DNA of 55,784 nt from Legionella qingyii (lineage in GTDB: Bacteria; Pseudomonadota; Gammaproteobacteria; Legionellales; Legionellaceae). Each line of letters begins with the position of its first letter. The first letter of the stretch is position 1. The stretch lies in assembly GCF_003184185.1 (NCBI RefSeq), contig NZ_QHJG01000029.1, positions 1 to 55,784 of the forward strand, read 5' to 3'. The translations under genes and the position numbers were made by a program. Under the pieces are notes generated by a model, which ran no database searches, was not told where the DNA came from, and was given only the letters and a program-made list of their open reading frames with translations. Of this stretch, positions 1 through 9,315 are shown piece after piece.

Positions 1-7
1 TCAACAA

Positions 8-46
8 GAGAGTCCTCACTATGGCTAAATTTTGTGAGGATCTCTC
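8..46. repeat. Imperfect hairpin at the window edge
   Basis: GAGAGTCCTCAC (8-19) pairs with GTGAGGATCTCTC (34-46), leaving one bulged base and a 14-base loop. No T-run follows on the plus strand. It may be the end of a gene left of the window or a structured repeat. The rest of 1-232 shows no open frame that I can support. Confidence 0.4.
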
Positions 47-232
47 AGGCTTTATGCGCGGGCTCTCTACAGAGACACACTAAAACGCACCTATTTTTAA
101 TGCGGTCTTTACTGGACTCCGAGCATAAAGCGGGGAATGTAGGCTAATGCAGCATAACCTGAACGAATCGGAACCCCGAGTTTATCATTCTCACTTCACC
201 CGGCATCCCAATTTTTTCCGCGCAGAAAAAAA

Positions 233-949
233 CTATTTTTCCAAAATTTCTTGCAAGAAATTGCTCATTGCTTGCCATGAACGTTGAGCGGCAACTGCAT
301 TGTAAATGGTTCCCAATTGCGTATCATGCGCCAATGGGTTAGTAAAAGCATGCTGTACATGTCCGTACATATGCATTTGCCAATCTACATTCGCATCAGT
401 CATCTCTTTGCAAAATGCCTGTGCTGTATCGGGTTGAACCATGGGGTCATCATAGCCATGTAAAGCTAAAATTTTAGCTTTAATCGGTTCGGATTTCAGA
501 TTTCCAGGTTTGTGCAGCAAACCATGAAAACTTACTACACCTTTGATGGATGCTCCAGAACGTGCTAACTCAAGAGCACACATACCGCCAAAACAAAACC
601 CAATAATTGCAACTTGCTTACTATCAACCTCAGACATAGAACTTACAGCAGTCAATCCAGCTTGAACACGACGTCGTAATAGGGCCTGATCAGAAATCAA
701 AGGAGTCATTAATGCCTGTTTTTCTTCTGTAGTAGAACCAAGCTTGCCTTGACCATACATATCTACAGCAAAACCAACATAGCCCATCTCTGCAAGTAAT
801 TTTGCCTTGTCGCATGCAAATTCATTACGACCAGACCAATCATGAACGACCAGTACAGCAGGACGCGGGGCCGCAAAAGATTTGTCATAAGCAACAAATC
901 CATGGAGTTCCTGTCCATCATCATGATAAATATAATTTGAAGTATGCAT
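233..949 (-). CDS. Dienelactone hydrolase family protein
   Basis: This 238-residue alpha/beta hydrolase is of the dienelactone hydrolase type. The nucleophile elbow GFCFGG puts a cysteine at residue 119, as in true dienelactone hydrolases. The acid is likely D168 in GYDDP, and H200 (QHAFTNP) completes the triad. The oxyanion segment VVHDWSGRN lies near residue 36. There is no signal peptide, so it is cytoplasmic. The family hydrolyses cyclic esters or lactones, but the substrate here cannot be read from sequence. It stands alone, with no operon partner within 380 bases on its 5' side. The ATG start fits the family length. Confidence 0.85.
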   Translation of the reverse strand: MHTSNYIYHDDGQELHGFVAYDKSFAAPRPAVLVVHDWSGRNEFACDKAKLLAEMGYVGFAVDMYGQGKLGSTTEEKQALMTPLISDQALLRRRVQAGLTAVSSMSEVDSKQVAIIGFCFGGMCALELARSGASIKGVVSFHGLLHKPGNLKSEPIKAKILALHGYDDPMVQPDTAQAFCKEMTDANVDWQMHMYGHVQHAFTNPLAHDTQLGTIYNAVAAQRSWQAMSNFLQEILEK

Positions 950-1187
950 CTCAAGCCCCCTGAAATAAACCCGAATTAACTTTTAGGAGCTCTAGTTTAT
1001 AAAATTGAGCTAAAGAGATAAAGTTATGAAATGCATTAAGTTCTACTGCTGCATATAACATCATTTGCATTTTCCACCCTTTTTTTTACCGTAAAACGTT
1101 TGCCAGGTTTAAACCAATTAAAGATAAAACGATCAAATACTCCATTGATAAAATGTTGTATTTTAGATGCTACACTTAAAATAAAAA

Positions 1188-1307
1188 GGACTTACGAAAA
1201 ACTCCAAGGTCGAGGCAAACAATGTTTTTAATGAGGGAGTTTAGATAGACTAAATGACCGAAGTAAAAACATTTTTTAACGAAGAGATTGGGGTTTTTCG
1301 TAAGTCC
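1188..1307. repeat. 120-bp inverted-repeat element, copy 1
   Basis: The element begins GGACTTACGAAAAA and ends with the exact reverse complement, TTTTTCGTAAGTCC. The inner parts are also largely self-complementary, around a centre TTTAG-ATAGA-CTAAA. A second copy of the same length at 42892-43011 differs at only a few positions. It encodes nothing evident. This fits a miniature inverted-repeat (non-autonomous) element. I see no target duplication that I could confirm. It fills much of the 380-base gap between the two hydrolase genes; the rest of that gap (950-1187) holds only a weak 45-codon minus-strand frame. Confidence 0.75.
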
Positions 1308-1333
1308 CGACAAACTCAGAAGGGGATATAATT

Positions 1334-2197
1334 ATGATAACTTCATCATTAATCCATGTACGAGATATTTTACATGCACAATTGTGTTATCAAGCGTTTA
1401 TTACTCCTATCTTTTTTCCTTTGGAAAAGGAATATAGAGATTTTGCCAAACTGGCTTGTGAGTTTATTGAGGGAAAGCGAACGGAAGTAATTCACCAAGA
1501 GTTCCCACGACACCATGTACTGCATCGTTTTGTAGCCCCAAAAAACTCAAATGGGAAAAAAATACTGATTACTCATGGATGGATATCACGTGCAGCCTAT
1601 ATGGCACGCATTATCCAGGCTCTATACCAGCAAGGTTATGAAGTATATGCTCTCGATTTTCCCGCACATGGAGAAGCAAAAGGATTACAACTCCCCTGGA
1701 CTGATGCGGTTGCTATTCTGAAGGATGCCATCAATCAACATGGACCATTCTATGCCGTCATTGGACATTCTTTCGGTGGCTCGATGTTACTCAATACCCT
1801 CAATATAGCGGGTCAACTTCCTGAATGGCAATTAAATCATAAACCTGAACGCGCAATTTTAATTGCATCACCAACACGAATGCGCAGTCCTGTTAATCAC
1901 ATTGCAAAAAAATTCAAACTAACTGGCCATGGGTATCTGCAGTTACGCCAGGTTATGAAGCAACAAGCACAATTTGATATTAAGCTAATACGGTTACACC
2001 ATTTCATTGCTCAATCCCCTGACATCTCTTTTTTATGCATTCATGGTGAGTTAGATAATACAATTAGCACTAAAGAATCAATTGTGTTTTGTGAAAAATA
2101 TCCAAACTCCAAGCTTTGCTTACTTCCCGATGCAAATCATGTAAGTGTTTTATTGGATGAACGAGTTGGACCATTGGTTTGTAATTTTTTGGAGTGA
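1334..2197 (+). CDS. Alpha/beta hydrolase
   Basis: A 287-residue alpha/beta-hydrolase-fold protein. The sequence shows the strand and oxyanion segment ITHGWISR near residue 77, the nucleophile elbow GHSFGG near residue 142, an acid candidate in HGELDNT and the catalytic histidine in DANHVSVL near the C-terminus. It resembles lysophospholipase and serine-hydrolase families, but the substrate is not evident. The start is supported by AGGGGAT shortly before the ATG. There is no signal peptide. A 120-bp inverted-repeat element lies directly upstream and a palindromic repeat directly downstream, so the gene seems to be transcribed alone. Confidence 0.8.
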   Translation: MITSSLIHVRDILHAQLCYQAFITPIFFPLEKEYRDFAKLACEFIEGKRTEVIHQEFPRHHVLHRFVAPKNSNGKKILITHGWISRAAYMARIIQALYQQGYEVYALDFPAHGEAKGLQLPWTDAVAILKDAINQHGPFYAVIGHSFGGSMLLNTLNIAGQLPEWQLNHKPERAILIASPTRMRSPVNHIAKKFKLTGHGYLQLRQVMKQQAQFDIKLIRLHHFIAQSPDISFLCIHGELDNTISTKESIVFCEKYPNSKLCLLPDANHVSVLLDERVGPLVCNFLE

Positions 2198-2201
2198 ACG
2201 G

Positions 2202-2272
2202 TAACCGGGGTGAAGCGAAGCCCGGTATTTCTATCATAGATTGCCCGGGTTCCGCCTCGCTTCACCCAGGCT
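2202..2272. repeat. Palindromic intergenic repeat (copy A)
   Basis: A left arm GGGGTGAAGCGAAGCCCGG and a right arm with CCCGGGTTCC...CGCTTCACCCAGGCT form an inverted repeat. The same arms recur at several places in this window, always between genes. Here it sits between two convergent genes, so it could also act as a bidirectional stem-loop terminator. Confidence 0.7.
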
Positions 2273-2338
2273 AGATGTTATGTGTTCGCGAGGATAGGTC
2301 AATCCCGAACGCAGTGAGGAAGCTCCAGAATTAAGGAA

Positions 2339-3196
2339 TTACTCACTTTCTATATATTGCCGCAGTTTTTTCATGGCATTTTTTTCAAGCTGACGAACCC
2401 GTTCAGCAGACACGCCGTATTTCTTAGCCAAATCGTGCAATGTTAGCTTTTCTTCAGCTAACCATCGTTGCTGTAAAATGTCTTGGCTGCGCTCGTCTAA
2501 CTGATCCAGAGCAAGCATCAGTCGTTCACGCCCATGATCGCCAGCATTTTCCTTTTCCAACAATATAGAAGGGTCGTCATTCGCGTTAAATAAATAACGC
2601 TCTGGTGCTGTATAAAACTCATCATGCTCATCCGCATCAGGAGCATCATAAGGTGTGTCCATCGCGTTCAGACGTTGTTCCATGACTAATACGTCTTCGC
2701 GGCTTACACCCAAATCATTTGCTACAGCATTCACCTCTTCATTACTCATCCAGCCTAAACGATTTTTCATTTGGCGAAGATTAAAAAATAATTTACGCTG
2801 TGCTTTGGTTGTTGCAATTTTCACGATACGCCAGTTGCGTAAAACAAACTCATGGATTTCTGCTTTTATCCAGTGCACGGCAAAGGAAACAAGACGAACA
2901 CCCATCTTGGGATCGAAGCGTTTGACCGCCTTCATCAAACCTATATTGCCTTCCTGAATTAAATCGTTCAGAGGTAAACCATATCCTAAATAACCACGAG
3001 CGACTCGAACAACATAACGTAAATGAGCAAGAACCAAAAGTCGTGCAGCTTCAAGATCCCCTTCAGTATGAAAACGCTCGGCATAAGCGATTTCTTCCTC
3101 TAAGGATAACATAGGAATTTGATTAACCCTGTGAATGTACGAATCAAGACTGCCCACAGGTAAATTCATTTCGGCAAGTTGCAAATATTGACTCAT
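2339..3196 (-). CDS. rpoH: RNA polymerase sigma factor RpoH (sigma-32)
   Basis: Heat-shock sigma factor directing RNA polymerase to chaperone and protease promoters. It has 285 residues (E. coli has 284). Visible are region 2 ([21 protein letters not shown]), the RpoH box QRKLFFNLR at residues 133-141, and region 4.2 with the helix-turn-helix [20 protein letters not shown] longer frame runs to 3268, but it would overlap ftsX; the ATG at 3196 has AAGGAAG a few bases upstream and gives the usual N-terminus MSQYL. It follows ftsY-ftsE-ftsX, the standard order. Translational control by mRNA structure is known for E. coli rpoH but I cannot show it here. Confidence 0.96.
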   Translation of the reverse strand: MSQYLQLAEMNLPVGSLDSYIHRVNQIPMLSLEEEIAYAERFHTEGDLEAARLLVLAHLRYVVRVARGYLGYGLPLNDLIQEGNIGLMKAVKRFDPKMGVRLVSFAVHWIKAEIHEFVLRNWRIVKIATTKAQRKLFFNLRQMKNRLGWMSNEEVNAVANDLGVSREDVLVMEQRLNAMDTPYDAPDADEHDEFYTAPERYLFNANDDPSILLEKENAGDHGRERLMLALDQLDERSQDILQQRWLAEEKLTLHDLAKKYGVSAERVRQLEKNAMKKLRQYIESE

Positions 3197-3251
3197 GCTT
3201 CTTCCTTTAAAAATTTCTCTGTAAAAACAAGATGTAAAATTAAAGAACAAC

Positions 3252-4181
3252 TCATAATTGTGGTTCAATGGAAGCCAATTGTCGTTTTACAGATAAACGC
3301 GCCCCCATCCATCCTAGTATAATTGCAAATAAAATAAGTAGCAAGATCTGTCGCATTGATAAGCCAGTTAACGGATAGTGCATTTGATAAGCAACGGCCA
3401 ACTGATTTACCGCAGCTCCCAAGCTAAAAATAAAAATATTCACCATAAAAATCGCAAAAACAGCACCTAGAGCACCATACCAAACCCCTGAGTATAAAAA
3501 AGGCCTGAGAATAAACGGATCTTTTGCTCCAATTAACTTTAAAACCTGAATTTCTTCTTGTCGGCTATGAAGGGCCAGGCGGAGTGTAGTACCCACAATC
3601 ATAATGACCGCCGTTGCTAGTAAGGCCAATAATGCATCTGCAAACTTGGCTGCAAAACCTAAAAGTGCATGCAAACGACTAATCCACTCCATATCAACCT
3701 TTGCATTTTCTACTTGCGCTATAGTTTTTAATTGCCGTGCTAATAAATCTAATTTTGCGGGCGAGTCGATAATCAAAGCAGGGACAACATCCACTACGGC
3801 AGGTAAAGGGTTTTCAGGAAGATAACGCATAATATCCTGCATCCCCTCTTGATGAATTAATTCAGACAACCCCTCCGCAGAAGTTTTTAAGGAAACTTGA
3901 GCCACGCCATCTGTTCCACGAACTTTTTGCAATACTAATTGCTGTTCTGTTTCTGATAACCCAGGTGTTAAATAGAGCGAAATGTGCCCTCCACGTTGCC
4001 AACTCGCGGTTAATTTGGCCAGGTTGTCAGAAAACACCCAAAAAAGAGCCGGCAAGGCTAAAGCAATAGCAATCACAAGGGAGGTCATCATGGTAGCCAA
4101 TGGTTTGCGGCATAATGAATTTAAACTGAGGATCGCTGCTTGCAGATGATAAGCGAGGATTGCTTGTGCTCGTTTTAACAC
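3252..4181 (-). CDS. ftsX: Cell division protein FtsX
   Basis: The membrane partner of FtsE in the divisome. The FtsEX complex couples ATP hydrolysis to activation of peptidoglycan amidases through their regulator. The 309-residue protein has an N-terminal cytoplasmic part, a first membrane segment near residues 28-50, a periplasmic domain containing the [10 protein letters not shown] strand, and three C-terminal membrane segments in the FtsX permease fold. Its start overlaps the end of ftsE by seven bases, indicating translational coupling. The window also encodes an AmiB-type amidase (26506-27948), a plausible downstream target in the same pathway. Confidence 0.95.
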   Translation of the reverse strand: MLKRAQAILAYHLQAAILSLNSLCRKPLATMMTSLVIAIALALPALFWVFSDNLAKLTASWQRGGHISLYLTPGLSETEQQLVLQKVRGTDGVAQVSLKTSAEGLSELIHQEGMQDIMRYLPENPLPAVVDVVPALIIDSPAKLDLLARQLKTIAQVENAKVDMEWISRLHALLGFAAKFADALLALLATAVIMIVGTTLRLALHSRQEEIQVLKLIGAKDPFILRPFLYSGVWYGALGAVFAIFMVNIFIFSLGAAVNQLAVAYQMHYPLTGLSMRQILLLILFAIILGWMGARLSVKRQLASIEPQL

Positions 4182-4825
4182 ATTCGTCCTCCTTTAAGCA
4201 TGACAATACGATGTTTCATTCCTGCAATCAATGGCAAATCATGTGTGGCAATGAGTATACTGACACCCACTTGATTAAATTGCTCAAAAATAGTCATGAT
4301 TTCTGCTGACAGTTTGGGATCAAGATTTCCAGTAGGCTCATCAGCCAATAACAAGGCCGGCTTATGTACTACAGCGCGCGCAATTCCCACGCGTTGCTGT
4401 TCACCACCTGATAAATGGACAGGAAGCATTTTTTCCTTGCTTAATAGCCCCACCATATCCAAAGCTGCATGCACTCTTTTGGCAATCATAGGATAAGCCA
4501 TGCCTTGAATTTGCAAAGGCAAAGCTACATTATCAAATACGGTGCGATCATTAAGTAAATAGGGGGATTGGAACGTTATACCCAATTGGCTGCGATGTGC
4601 AGCAACATCGCGTTTTTTTAACTGGTTCAAACGCAAACCATTCACAGTTAGTTGACCGGAAGTGGGCCACTCTAAAAGAGCTATCAATTTAAGTAAAGTA
4701 CTTTTCCCCGCCCCCGAATGACCGGTAAGAAAAGCCATCTCTCCTTTTTGCAAAGAAAAATTTACCTGGCTTAACGCTTCAAATCCACCTGGATAGCGTT
4801 TAGTCACTTGGTCAAATGTGATCAT
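4175..4825 (-). CDS. ftsE: Cell division ATP-binding protein FtsE
   Basis: ABC-type ATPase of the FtsEX complex. It shows Walker A GHSGAGKST, the signature LSGGEQQRVGIARA, Walker B LLLADEPTGNLD and the switch histidine in IATHDL. An in-frame start exists at 4858, but MITFDQVTKRYPGG at 4825 matches the family N-terminus and gives 216 residues, close to the usual 222. This ATG lies inside the last codons of ftsY (overlap 4812-4825), and the 3' end overlaps ftsX, so ftsY-E-X is probably one coupled unit. Confidence 0.94.
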   Translation of the reverse strand: MITFDQVTKRYPGGFEALSQVNFSLQKGEMAFLTGHSGAGKSTLLKLIALLEWPTSGQLTVNGLRLNQLKKRDVAAHRSQLGITFQSPYLLNDRTVFDNVALPLQIQGMAYPMIAKRVHAALDMVGLLSKEKMLPVHLSGGEQQRVGIARAVVHKPALLLADEPTGNLDPKLSAEIMTIFEQFNQVGVSILIATHDLPLIAGMKHRIVMLKGGRMC

Positions 4826-5864
4826 TAAATAGTGCACCAACAAATTGCGCTGCATCAAAGGGTCGTAAATCCTCTATCCCTTCACCAATCCCTATGTAAC
4901 GAAAGGGTATTCCTAGTTCATTAGCAATAGCAAATAAAATTCCACCTTTAGCAGTACCATCTAATTTTGTCATGGTAATTCCGGTCAATCCAATTGCTTC
5001 ATTAAATTGTCGTGCTTGAACTAAAGCATTTTGCCCTATGCTTGCGTCCAATATCAACATTGTTTCATGAGGAGCCTCAGGACATAGTTTCTGCAATACA
5101 CGTTTTACCTTTTTCAATTCGTCCATTAAATTCCCTTGTGTATGCAACCTACCCGCAGTATCTGCGATTAAGACATCTATTTTGCGTGCTTTTGCCGCTT
5201 GCAGAGCATCAAAAATCACCGAAGCACTATCTGCTCCTGTATGTTGGGCAATCACTGGGATATCATTTCGCTCCCCCCAAACATGCAATTGCTCCACTGC
5301 GGCTGCTCTAAAAGTATCACCCGCAGCCAGCATAACCTTTTTGCCTTGCTGCTGAAATTGCTTTGCCAGTTTCCCTATGGTAGTCGTTTTACCTGCACCA
5401 TTCACGCCGACCATTAAGATAACAAAAGGAGAATGATCTGCGGTTTCTATAGTTAAGGGCTGATTGTTTTGACTCAAAATTGATTGTAAATGCGACTTCA
5501 ATGCGTCATAAACGGCATTACCATCAGATAACTGTTTACGAGCCAAGCTATCAGTCAACTGATTTAATACAGCTTGTGTTGTCTCCACACCCAAATCAGC
5601 ACTGACTAAAAGAGTTTCCAACTCATCCAATAAGTCTTGGCTAATTTCCTTTTTACCTAACAAAAGTCGGCCAAGCCCATCACCAAGTTGGTGACGGGTT
5701 TTACTTAATCCTTTCCTGAAACGTGCAAAAATCCCTTCCTTTATCGGCTCTTGTTCCTGCTCGGTCACCTCTATAGGAGTTTGACGCAACGAATCAGTTT
5801 CACCTTGCGAACGATCGGGCTCTGCAGGAGTCGAATTATGACTTTTTTTAAACCATTTAATCAT
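4812..5864 (-). CDS. ftsY: Signal recognition particle receptor FtsY
   Basis: SRP-family GTPase that receives ribosome-nascent-chain-SRP complexes at the inner membrane. The 350-residue protein has an acidic, Gln/Glu-rich N-terminal A region, then the N domain (FRKGLSKTRHQLGDGLGRLL) and the G domain with GVNGAGKTTTIGKLA, DTAGRLHTQ and TKLDGTAKGG. It is the first gene of the ftsYEX-rpoH cluster. The ATG start is 61 bases from the divergent peptidase gene, and the shared gap holds a possible promoter. Confidence 0.96.
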   Translation of the reverse strand: MIKWFKKSHNSTPAEPDRSQGETDSLRQTPIEVTEQEQEPIKEGIFARFRKGLSKTRHQLGDGLGRLLLGKKEISQDLLDELETLLVSADLGVETTQAVLNQLTDSLARKQLSDGNAVYDALKSHLQSILSQNNQPLTIETADHSPFVILMVGVNGAGKTTTIGKLAKQFQQQGKKVMLAAGDTFRAAAVEQLHVWGERNDIPVIAQHTGADSASVIFDALQAAKARKIDVLIADTAGRLHTQGNLMDELKKVKRVLQKLCPEAPHETMLILDASIGQNALVQARQFNEAIGLTGITMTKLDGTAKGGILFAIANELGIPFRYIGIGEGIEDLRPFDAAQFVGALFNDHI

Positions 5865-5892
5865 TTACTGTACAAATCCTGTAAAATATGGA

Positions 5893-5922
5893 ATTCTATC
5901 ATCTTTTTCACTTTGAGGTTAA
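5893..5922 (-). promoter_or_regulatory. Possible sigma-70 promoter for ftsY
   Basis: Read on the minus strand, TTAACC (5922-5917) and TAGAAT (5898-5893) are separated by 18 bases and lie just upstream of ftsY. The fit to the consensus is moderate; the -10 element is the better half. Confidence 0.35.
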
Positions 5923-5925
5923 GTT

Positions 5926-7248
5926 GTGCGCAAAATACTCTTTACTCTATTCATGTTACTATCTTGCCAGACCTTTAGCCAAGTTCAAGAGTTTACCTTG
6001 AATAATGGTTTAAAAATATTGGTTAAAGAAGATCACCGAGCGCCTATCGCCGTATCCATGATTTGGTACAACGTAGGATCCGCAGATGAGCCAGGTGGAA
6101 TCACAGGTGTATCTCATGCTATGGAACATATGATGTTTAAAGGTACTAAAAAATTTCCTTTAGGCGTCTTCTCTAAAACTATAGCATCAATTGGTGGCCA
6201 AGCGAATGCATTTACCAATAATGATTACACCGCTTTTTTTGAAAAAACAGATGCCTCAAAACTTGCCAGCAGTTTCGAGTTGGAAGCCGATCGCATGAAT
6301 CATTTACTTTTTGATTCCAATGAATTTGCTAAAGAAATTAAAGTAATCCAGGAAGAACGGCGTCTTCGTACTGATGATAATCCTCAAGCACTTGCCTTTG
6401 AACGTTTTCTGGCAACTGCTCATCTAAACGCTCCTTATCATCATCCGGTGATTGGTTGGATGAGTGACCTAAAAAACATGAAGGTTGAAGATCTACAAGA
6501 ATGGTATAAAAAATATTATGCGCCGAATAATGCAACGTTGGTTGTAGTAGGCGACGTTAATCCCGAAAAGGTTCGTATTTTGGCAGAACAATACTTCGGC
6601 GCCTTACCAAAATATCCAATTCCTGAGCGTAGATTGCAAAAAGAACCGCCTTCGTTAGGTCAAAAGATTGTTCGAATTCAAGCCCCGGCAAAACTACCCT
6701 TATTGATGATAGGTTATTCAGCGCCGAGCGTAAGCACGACAAAAGAACCCTATGAGCCTTATGCTTTGGAAATCATCGCAGGAATTTTGGATGCAGGTGA
6801 AAGCGCTCGTTTTTCTAAAAATCTGATTCGCGGCAAACACATTGCCACAGGTGCGGACACTTATTATAACCCATATACAAGATATCAAACTCAATTTATC
6901 ATATATGGTTCGCCCAGCCAAAACCATACCCTAGATGATTTGCAAAATGGGCTTTTTAGCGAATTAGATGATTTGAAGAACAATCCTGTTAGCGAGATAG
7001 AATTGCAACGAATTAAAAATCAAATCATTGCGCAAAAGACTTTTGAAAAGGATTCAATCTTCGGACAAGCCTCAGAATTGGGTCTTTTACAAACTATTGG
7101 GATCGGCTGGCAAAAAGCAGATGATTATACCAAAGCAATCAATGCGATTACGCCACAACAAGTACAACAAACGGCTCAACGTTATTTTCAAGAAAAGAAC
7201 ATGACAACGGCAATATTAGAACCTCAAACACAAAAGGTGACAGCATGA
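5926..7248 (+). CDS. Zinc protease, M16 (pitrilysin) family, catalytic member
   Basis: A 440-residue M16-family metallopeptidase. The inverted zinc motif HxxEH is present in SHAMEHMMF near residue 65, followed by a downstream glutamate region (FELEADRM). An N-terminal hydrophobic segment (ILFTLFMLLSCQTFS) reads as a signal peptide, placing the protein in the periplasm. The start is a GTG (5926) preceded by TGAGG; no better ATG exists. Its stop overlaps the start of the next M16 gene, which lacks the motif, so the two are likely to pair as active and inactive halves. The substrate is unknown. Confidence 0.88.
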   Translation: MRKILFTLFMLLSCQTFSQVQEFTLNNGLKILVKEDHRAPIAVSMIWYNVGSADEPGGITGVSHAMEHMMFKGTKKFPLGVFSKTIASIGGQANAFTNNDYTAFFEKTDASKLASSFELEADRMNHLLFDSNEFAKEIKVIQEERRLRTDDNPQALAFERFLATAHLNAPYHHPVIGWMSDLKNMKVEDLQEWYKKYYAPNNATLVVVGDVNPEKVRILAEQYFGALPKYPIPERRLQKEPPSLGQKIVRIQAPAKLPLLMIGYSAPSVSTTKEPYEPYALEIIAGILDAGESARFSKNLIRGKHIATGADTYYNPYTRYQTQFIIYGSPSQNHTLDDLQNGLFSELDDLKNNPVSEIELQRIKNQIIAQKTFEKDSIFGQASELGLLQTIGIGWQKADDYTKAINAITPQQVQQTAQRYFQEKNMTTAILEPQTQKVTA

Positions 7249-8549
7249 GAATTTTTAGCGCATGTATTGCGGCATTGCTGATTGCACTGCCACATACAAC
7301 AGCAGCAAATACGTTCAAAACAGAAAAATGGTTCACTAAAAATGGAGTTCGGGTTGTTTTTTACTCTGCCATGGAAGTGCCCATGCTTGATATCAGCTTA
7401 GCATTTGCTGCAGGGTCTGCATATGATGAAAATCAATTTGGATTAAGTGCCTTAACAAGCCGTGTAATGAACCAGGGTAATGCAGGTCAAGATGCAAACA
7501 AAATAGCTGAGTCTCTGGCAGATGTGGGTGCTCAATATGGAGCCGAGATCAACAGAGATATGGTGATATTTAGTCTAAGAACTCTAGTCGACCAAAAGGC
7601 ATTGCCCAAAGCAGTGAATACCTTTGCCCAAATCATTAATCACCCGGACTTTCCTGAACAAGCGTTTGCAAGAGAAAAAAAACAACTGCTAATGGCTATT
7701 GAACAACGTCAAGAGTCACCCGAAGAAGTAGCCAACCTGCATTTTTTCCAAGCTTTATATCAGCAACATCCCTATGCGCATCCTGTTAATGGTACGGCCG
7801 AGACTGTTAATGCCATTAATAAGAACCAGGTTATTGAATTTAATAAACGATATTATGTCGCAAAAAACGCTATTTTAGTTTTGGTAGGTGCAATTAATAG
7901 TGAGACGGCCCATCAGCTTGCCGATCAACTGACGCAAGAACTTCCCGAAGGACATTCAGCTCCCCCCATTCCCAAAGCCACCCAATTAGCTAAGGCAGAA
8001 ACAGTAAATATTCCTTTCCCCTCCTCCCAAACGGTGATACGGCTTGGCCAGATTGGTATTGATCATCATGCACCAAACTATTTCCCTCTCATTGTAGGAA
8101 ATTATATTTTAGGCGGTGGTGCTTTAGTGTCCCGACTCGCGATAGAAGTTAGAGAAAAACGAGGCTTGACCTATGGAATCGATAGTCAATTTGTTCCTAT
8201 GTCAGGAAAAGGGCCTTTTCTTATCAGTCTATCCACGAAAAATAAACAAACCAAAAACGCATTAGATATCATTCAAGATGTTTTGCGAACCTACATTAAT
8301 AAGGGACCAACTGATGAAGAAATGAATGCGGCAAAACAATACCTTACTGGAAGTTTCCCTCTTTCTTTATCAGGTAATCGCAGTATTGCAAATATTTTAT
8401 TGCGGATGACTTTTTATCATCTGCCAGAAGATTTTCTCGACACTTATACTGATCGTATTAATTCGGTAACCAGTGATCAAGTAAGACAAGCATTCCAGCA
8501 ACAAGTTAATCCCGATAAATTATTACTGCTTACGGTAGGCAAATCGTGA
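7245..8549 (+). CDS. M16-family peptidase-like protein lacking the zinc motif
   Basis: A 434-residue M16-fold protein with an N-terminal signal peptide (SACIAALLIALPHTTAA). In place of HxxEH it reads FGLSALTSRVMNQG, so it should not bind zinc or cleave. A conserved M16 C-terminal signature around REKRGLTYGIDSQF is retained. In two-gene M16 systems the inactive member forms the second half of the closed chamber with the active one. ATGA overlap with both neighbours (7245-7248 and 8546-8549) points to one coupled operon ending in rsmD. Confidence 0.87.
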   Translation: MRIFSACIAALLIALPHTTAANTFKTEKWFTKNGVRVVFYSAMEVPMLDISLAFAAGSAYDENQFGLSALTSRVMNQGNAGQDANKIAESLADVGAQYGAEINRDMVIFSLRTLVDQKALPKAVNTFAQIINHPDFPEQAFAREKKQLLMAIEQRQESPEEVANLHFFQALYQQHPYAHPVNGTAETVNAINKNQVIEFNKRYYVAKNAILVLVGAINSETAHQLADQLTQELPEGHSAPPIPKATQLAKAETVNIPFPSSQTVIRLGQIGIDHHAPNYFPLIVGNYILGGGALVSRLAIEVREKRGLTYGIDSQFVPMSGKGPFLISLSTKNKQTKNALDIIQDVLRTYINKGPTDEEMNAAKQYLTGSFPLSLSGNRSIANILLRMTFYHLPEDFLDTYTDRINSVTSDQVRQAFQQQVNPDKLLLLTVGKS

Positions 8550-9094
8550 AACAGGTTATTCGCATTATAGGCGGGTTATATCGAGGAAAAAAATTACATT
8601 TCCCAGATGTAGAGGGGTTACGCCCCACCCCGGATCGGGTGCGCGAGACTTTATTTAATTGGCTCATGCATGACATCAGAGATGCACGCTGCCTGGATGC
8701 GTTTGCAGGCAGTGGTGCCTTGGGTTTGGAAGCATTTTCCAGAGGAGCAGCACGAGTTGTTTTTCTTGAGCAATCGCCAAAAGCATATTCCAATTTACAG
8801 AAAATAATCACTGCGTTTAACAGTCCAACACTCAAATTACTGCAAACAGATGCATTGCAATATTTTCAGCGCAGCCAGGAAGAGTTTGATATCATTTTTC
8901 TGGATCCTCCTTTTGCTCAAAATTATCTCCCTCAGTGCCTTGCAGATATAACACAAGGCAATATTCTAAAACGAGGAGGTCTTATTTACTTGGAATCTCC
9001 GACTATTATCGACTTGGATGAAAAGCAGTGGCGTCAAATAAAACTTAAACACGCGGGACAAGTTGTATATGCATTATTTGAAAAATTAAATTAA
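8546..9094 (+). CDS. rsmD: 16S rRNA (guanine966-N2)-methyltransferase RsmD
   Basis: A class I SAM-dependent methyltransferase that modifies G966 of 16S rRNA. The sequence shows RIIGGLYRGKKL near the N-terminus, RPTPDRVRETLFNWL, the SAM-binding loop DAFAGSGALGLEA and the catalytic DPPF motif. Its length of 182 residues is near that of the family. The start is GTG at 8546, overlapping the previous stop by four bases. In many gammaproteobacteria rsmD sits beside ftsY, which matches this neighbourhood. Confidence 0.94.
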   Translation: MKQVIRIIGGLYRGKKLHFPDVEGLRPTPDRVRETLFNWLMHDIRDARCLDAFAGSGALGLEAFSRGAARVVFLEQSPKAYSNLQKIITAFNSPTLKLLQTDALQYFQRSQEEFDIIFLDPPFAQNYLPQCLADITQGNILKRGGLIYLESPTIIDLDEKQWRQIKLKHAGQVVYALFEKLN

Positions 9095-9252
9095 TCTTCA
9101 TATTTGCCATCTCTGTGCAGCGAAATAAAAGGCGATTCTATGCTATCAAATAACAAATTTTGCTTCGCTGCATCTAGGCTACGATATGATTAATAGCAAA
9201 AATTTTGCAAAATTATTTCCATTTAAATTCATACAATTCCTCATTTATAGGC

Positions 9253-9281
9253 TTGACAAGCAGCCTAGCTCCTGTTTCAAT
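9253..9281 (+). promoter_or_regulatory. Possible promoter for dotDCB
   Basis: TTGACA (9253-9258) is followed after 17 bases by TTCAAT (9276-9281), about 35 bases before the dotD start. The -35 element is a perfect match and the -10 is weak. The rest of the 9095-9315 gap shows nothing else that I recognise. Confidence 0.35.
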
Positions 9282-9315
9282 CAAACGAATATTTCCAGAC
9301 ATTAAAGAAGATTGA

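Noticed and set aside
1036..1187. Minus-strand frame of about 45 codons before the inverted-repeat element
   Set aside because: It has no start codon, runs out of the repeat itself, and I recognise no homologue; chance opening is likely.
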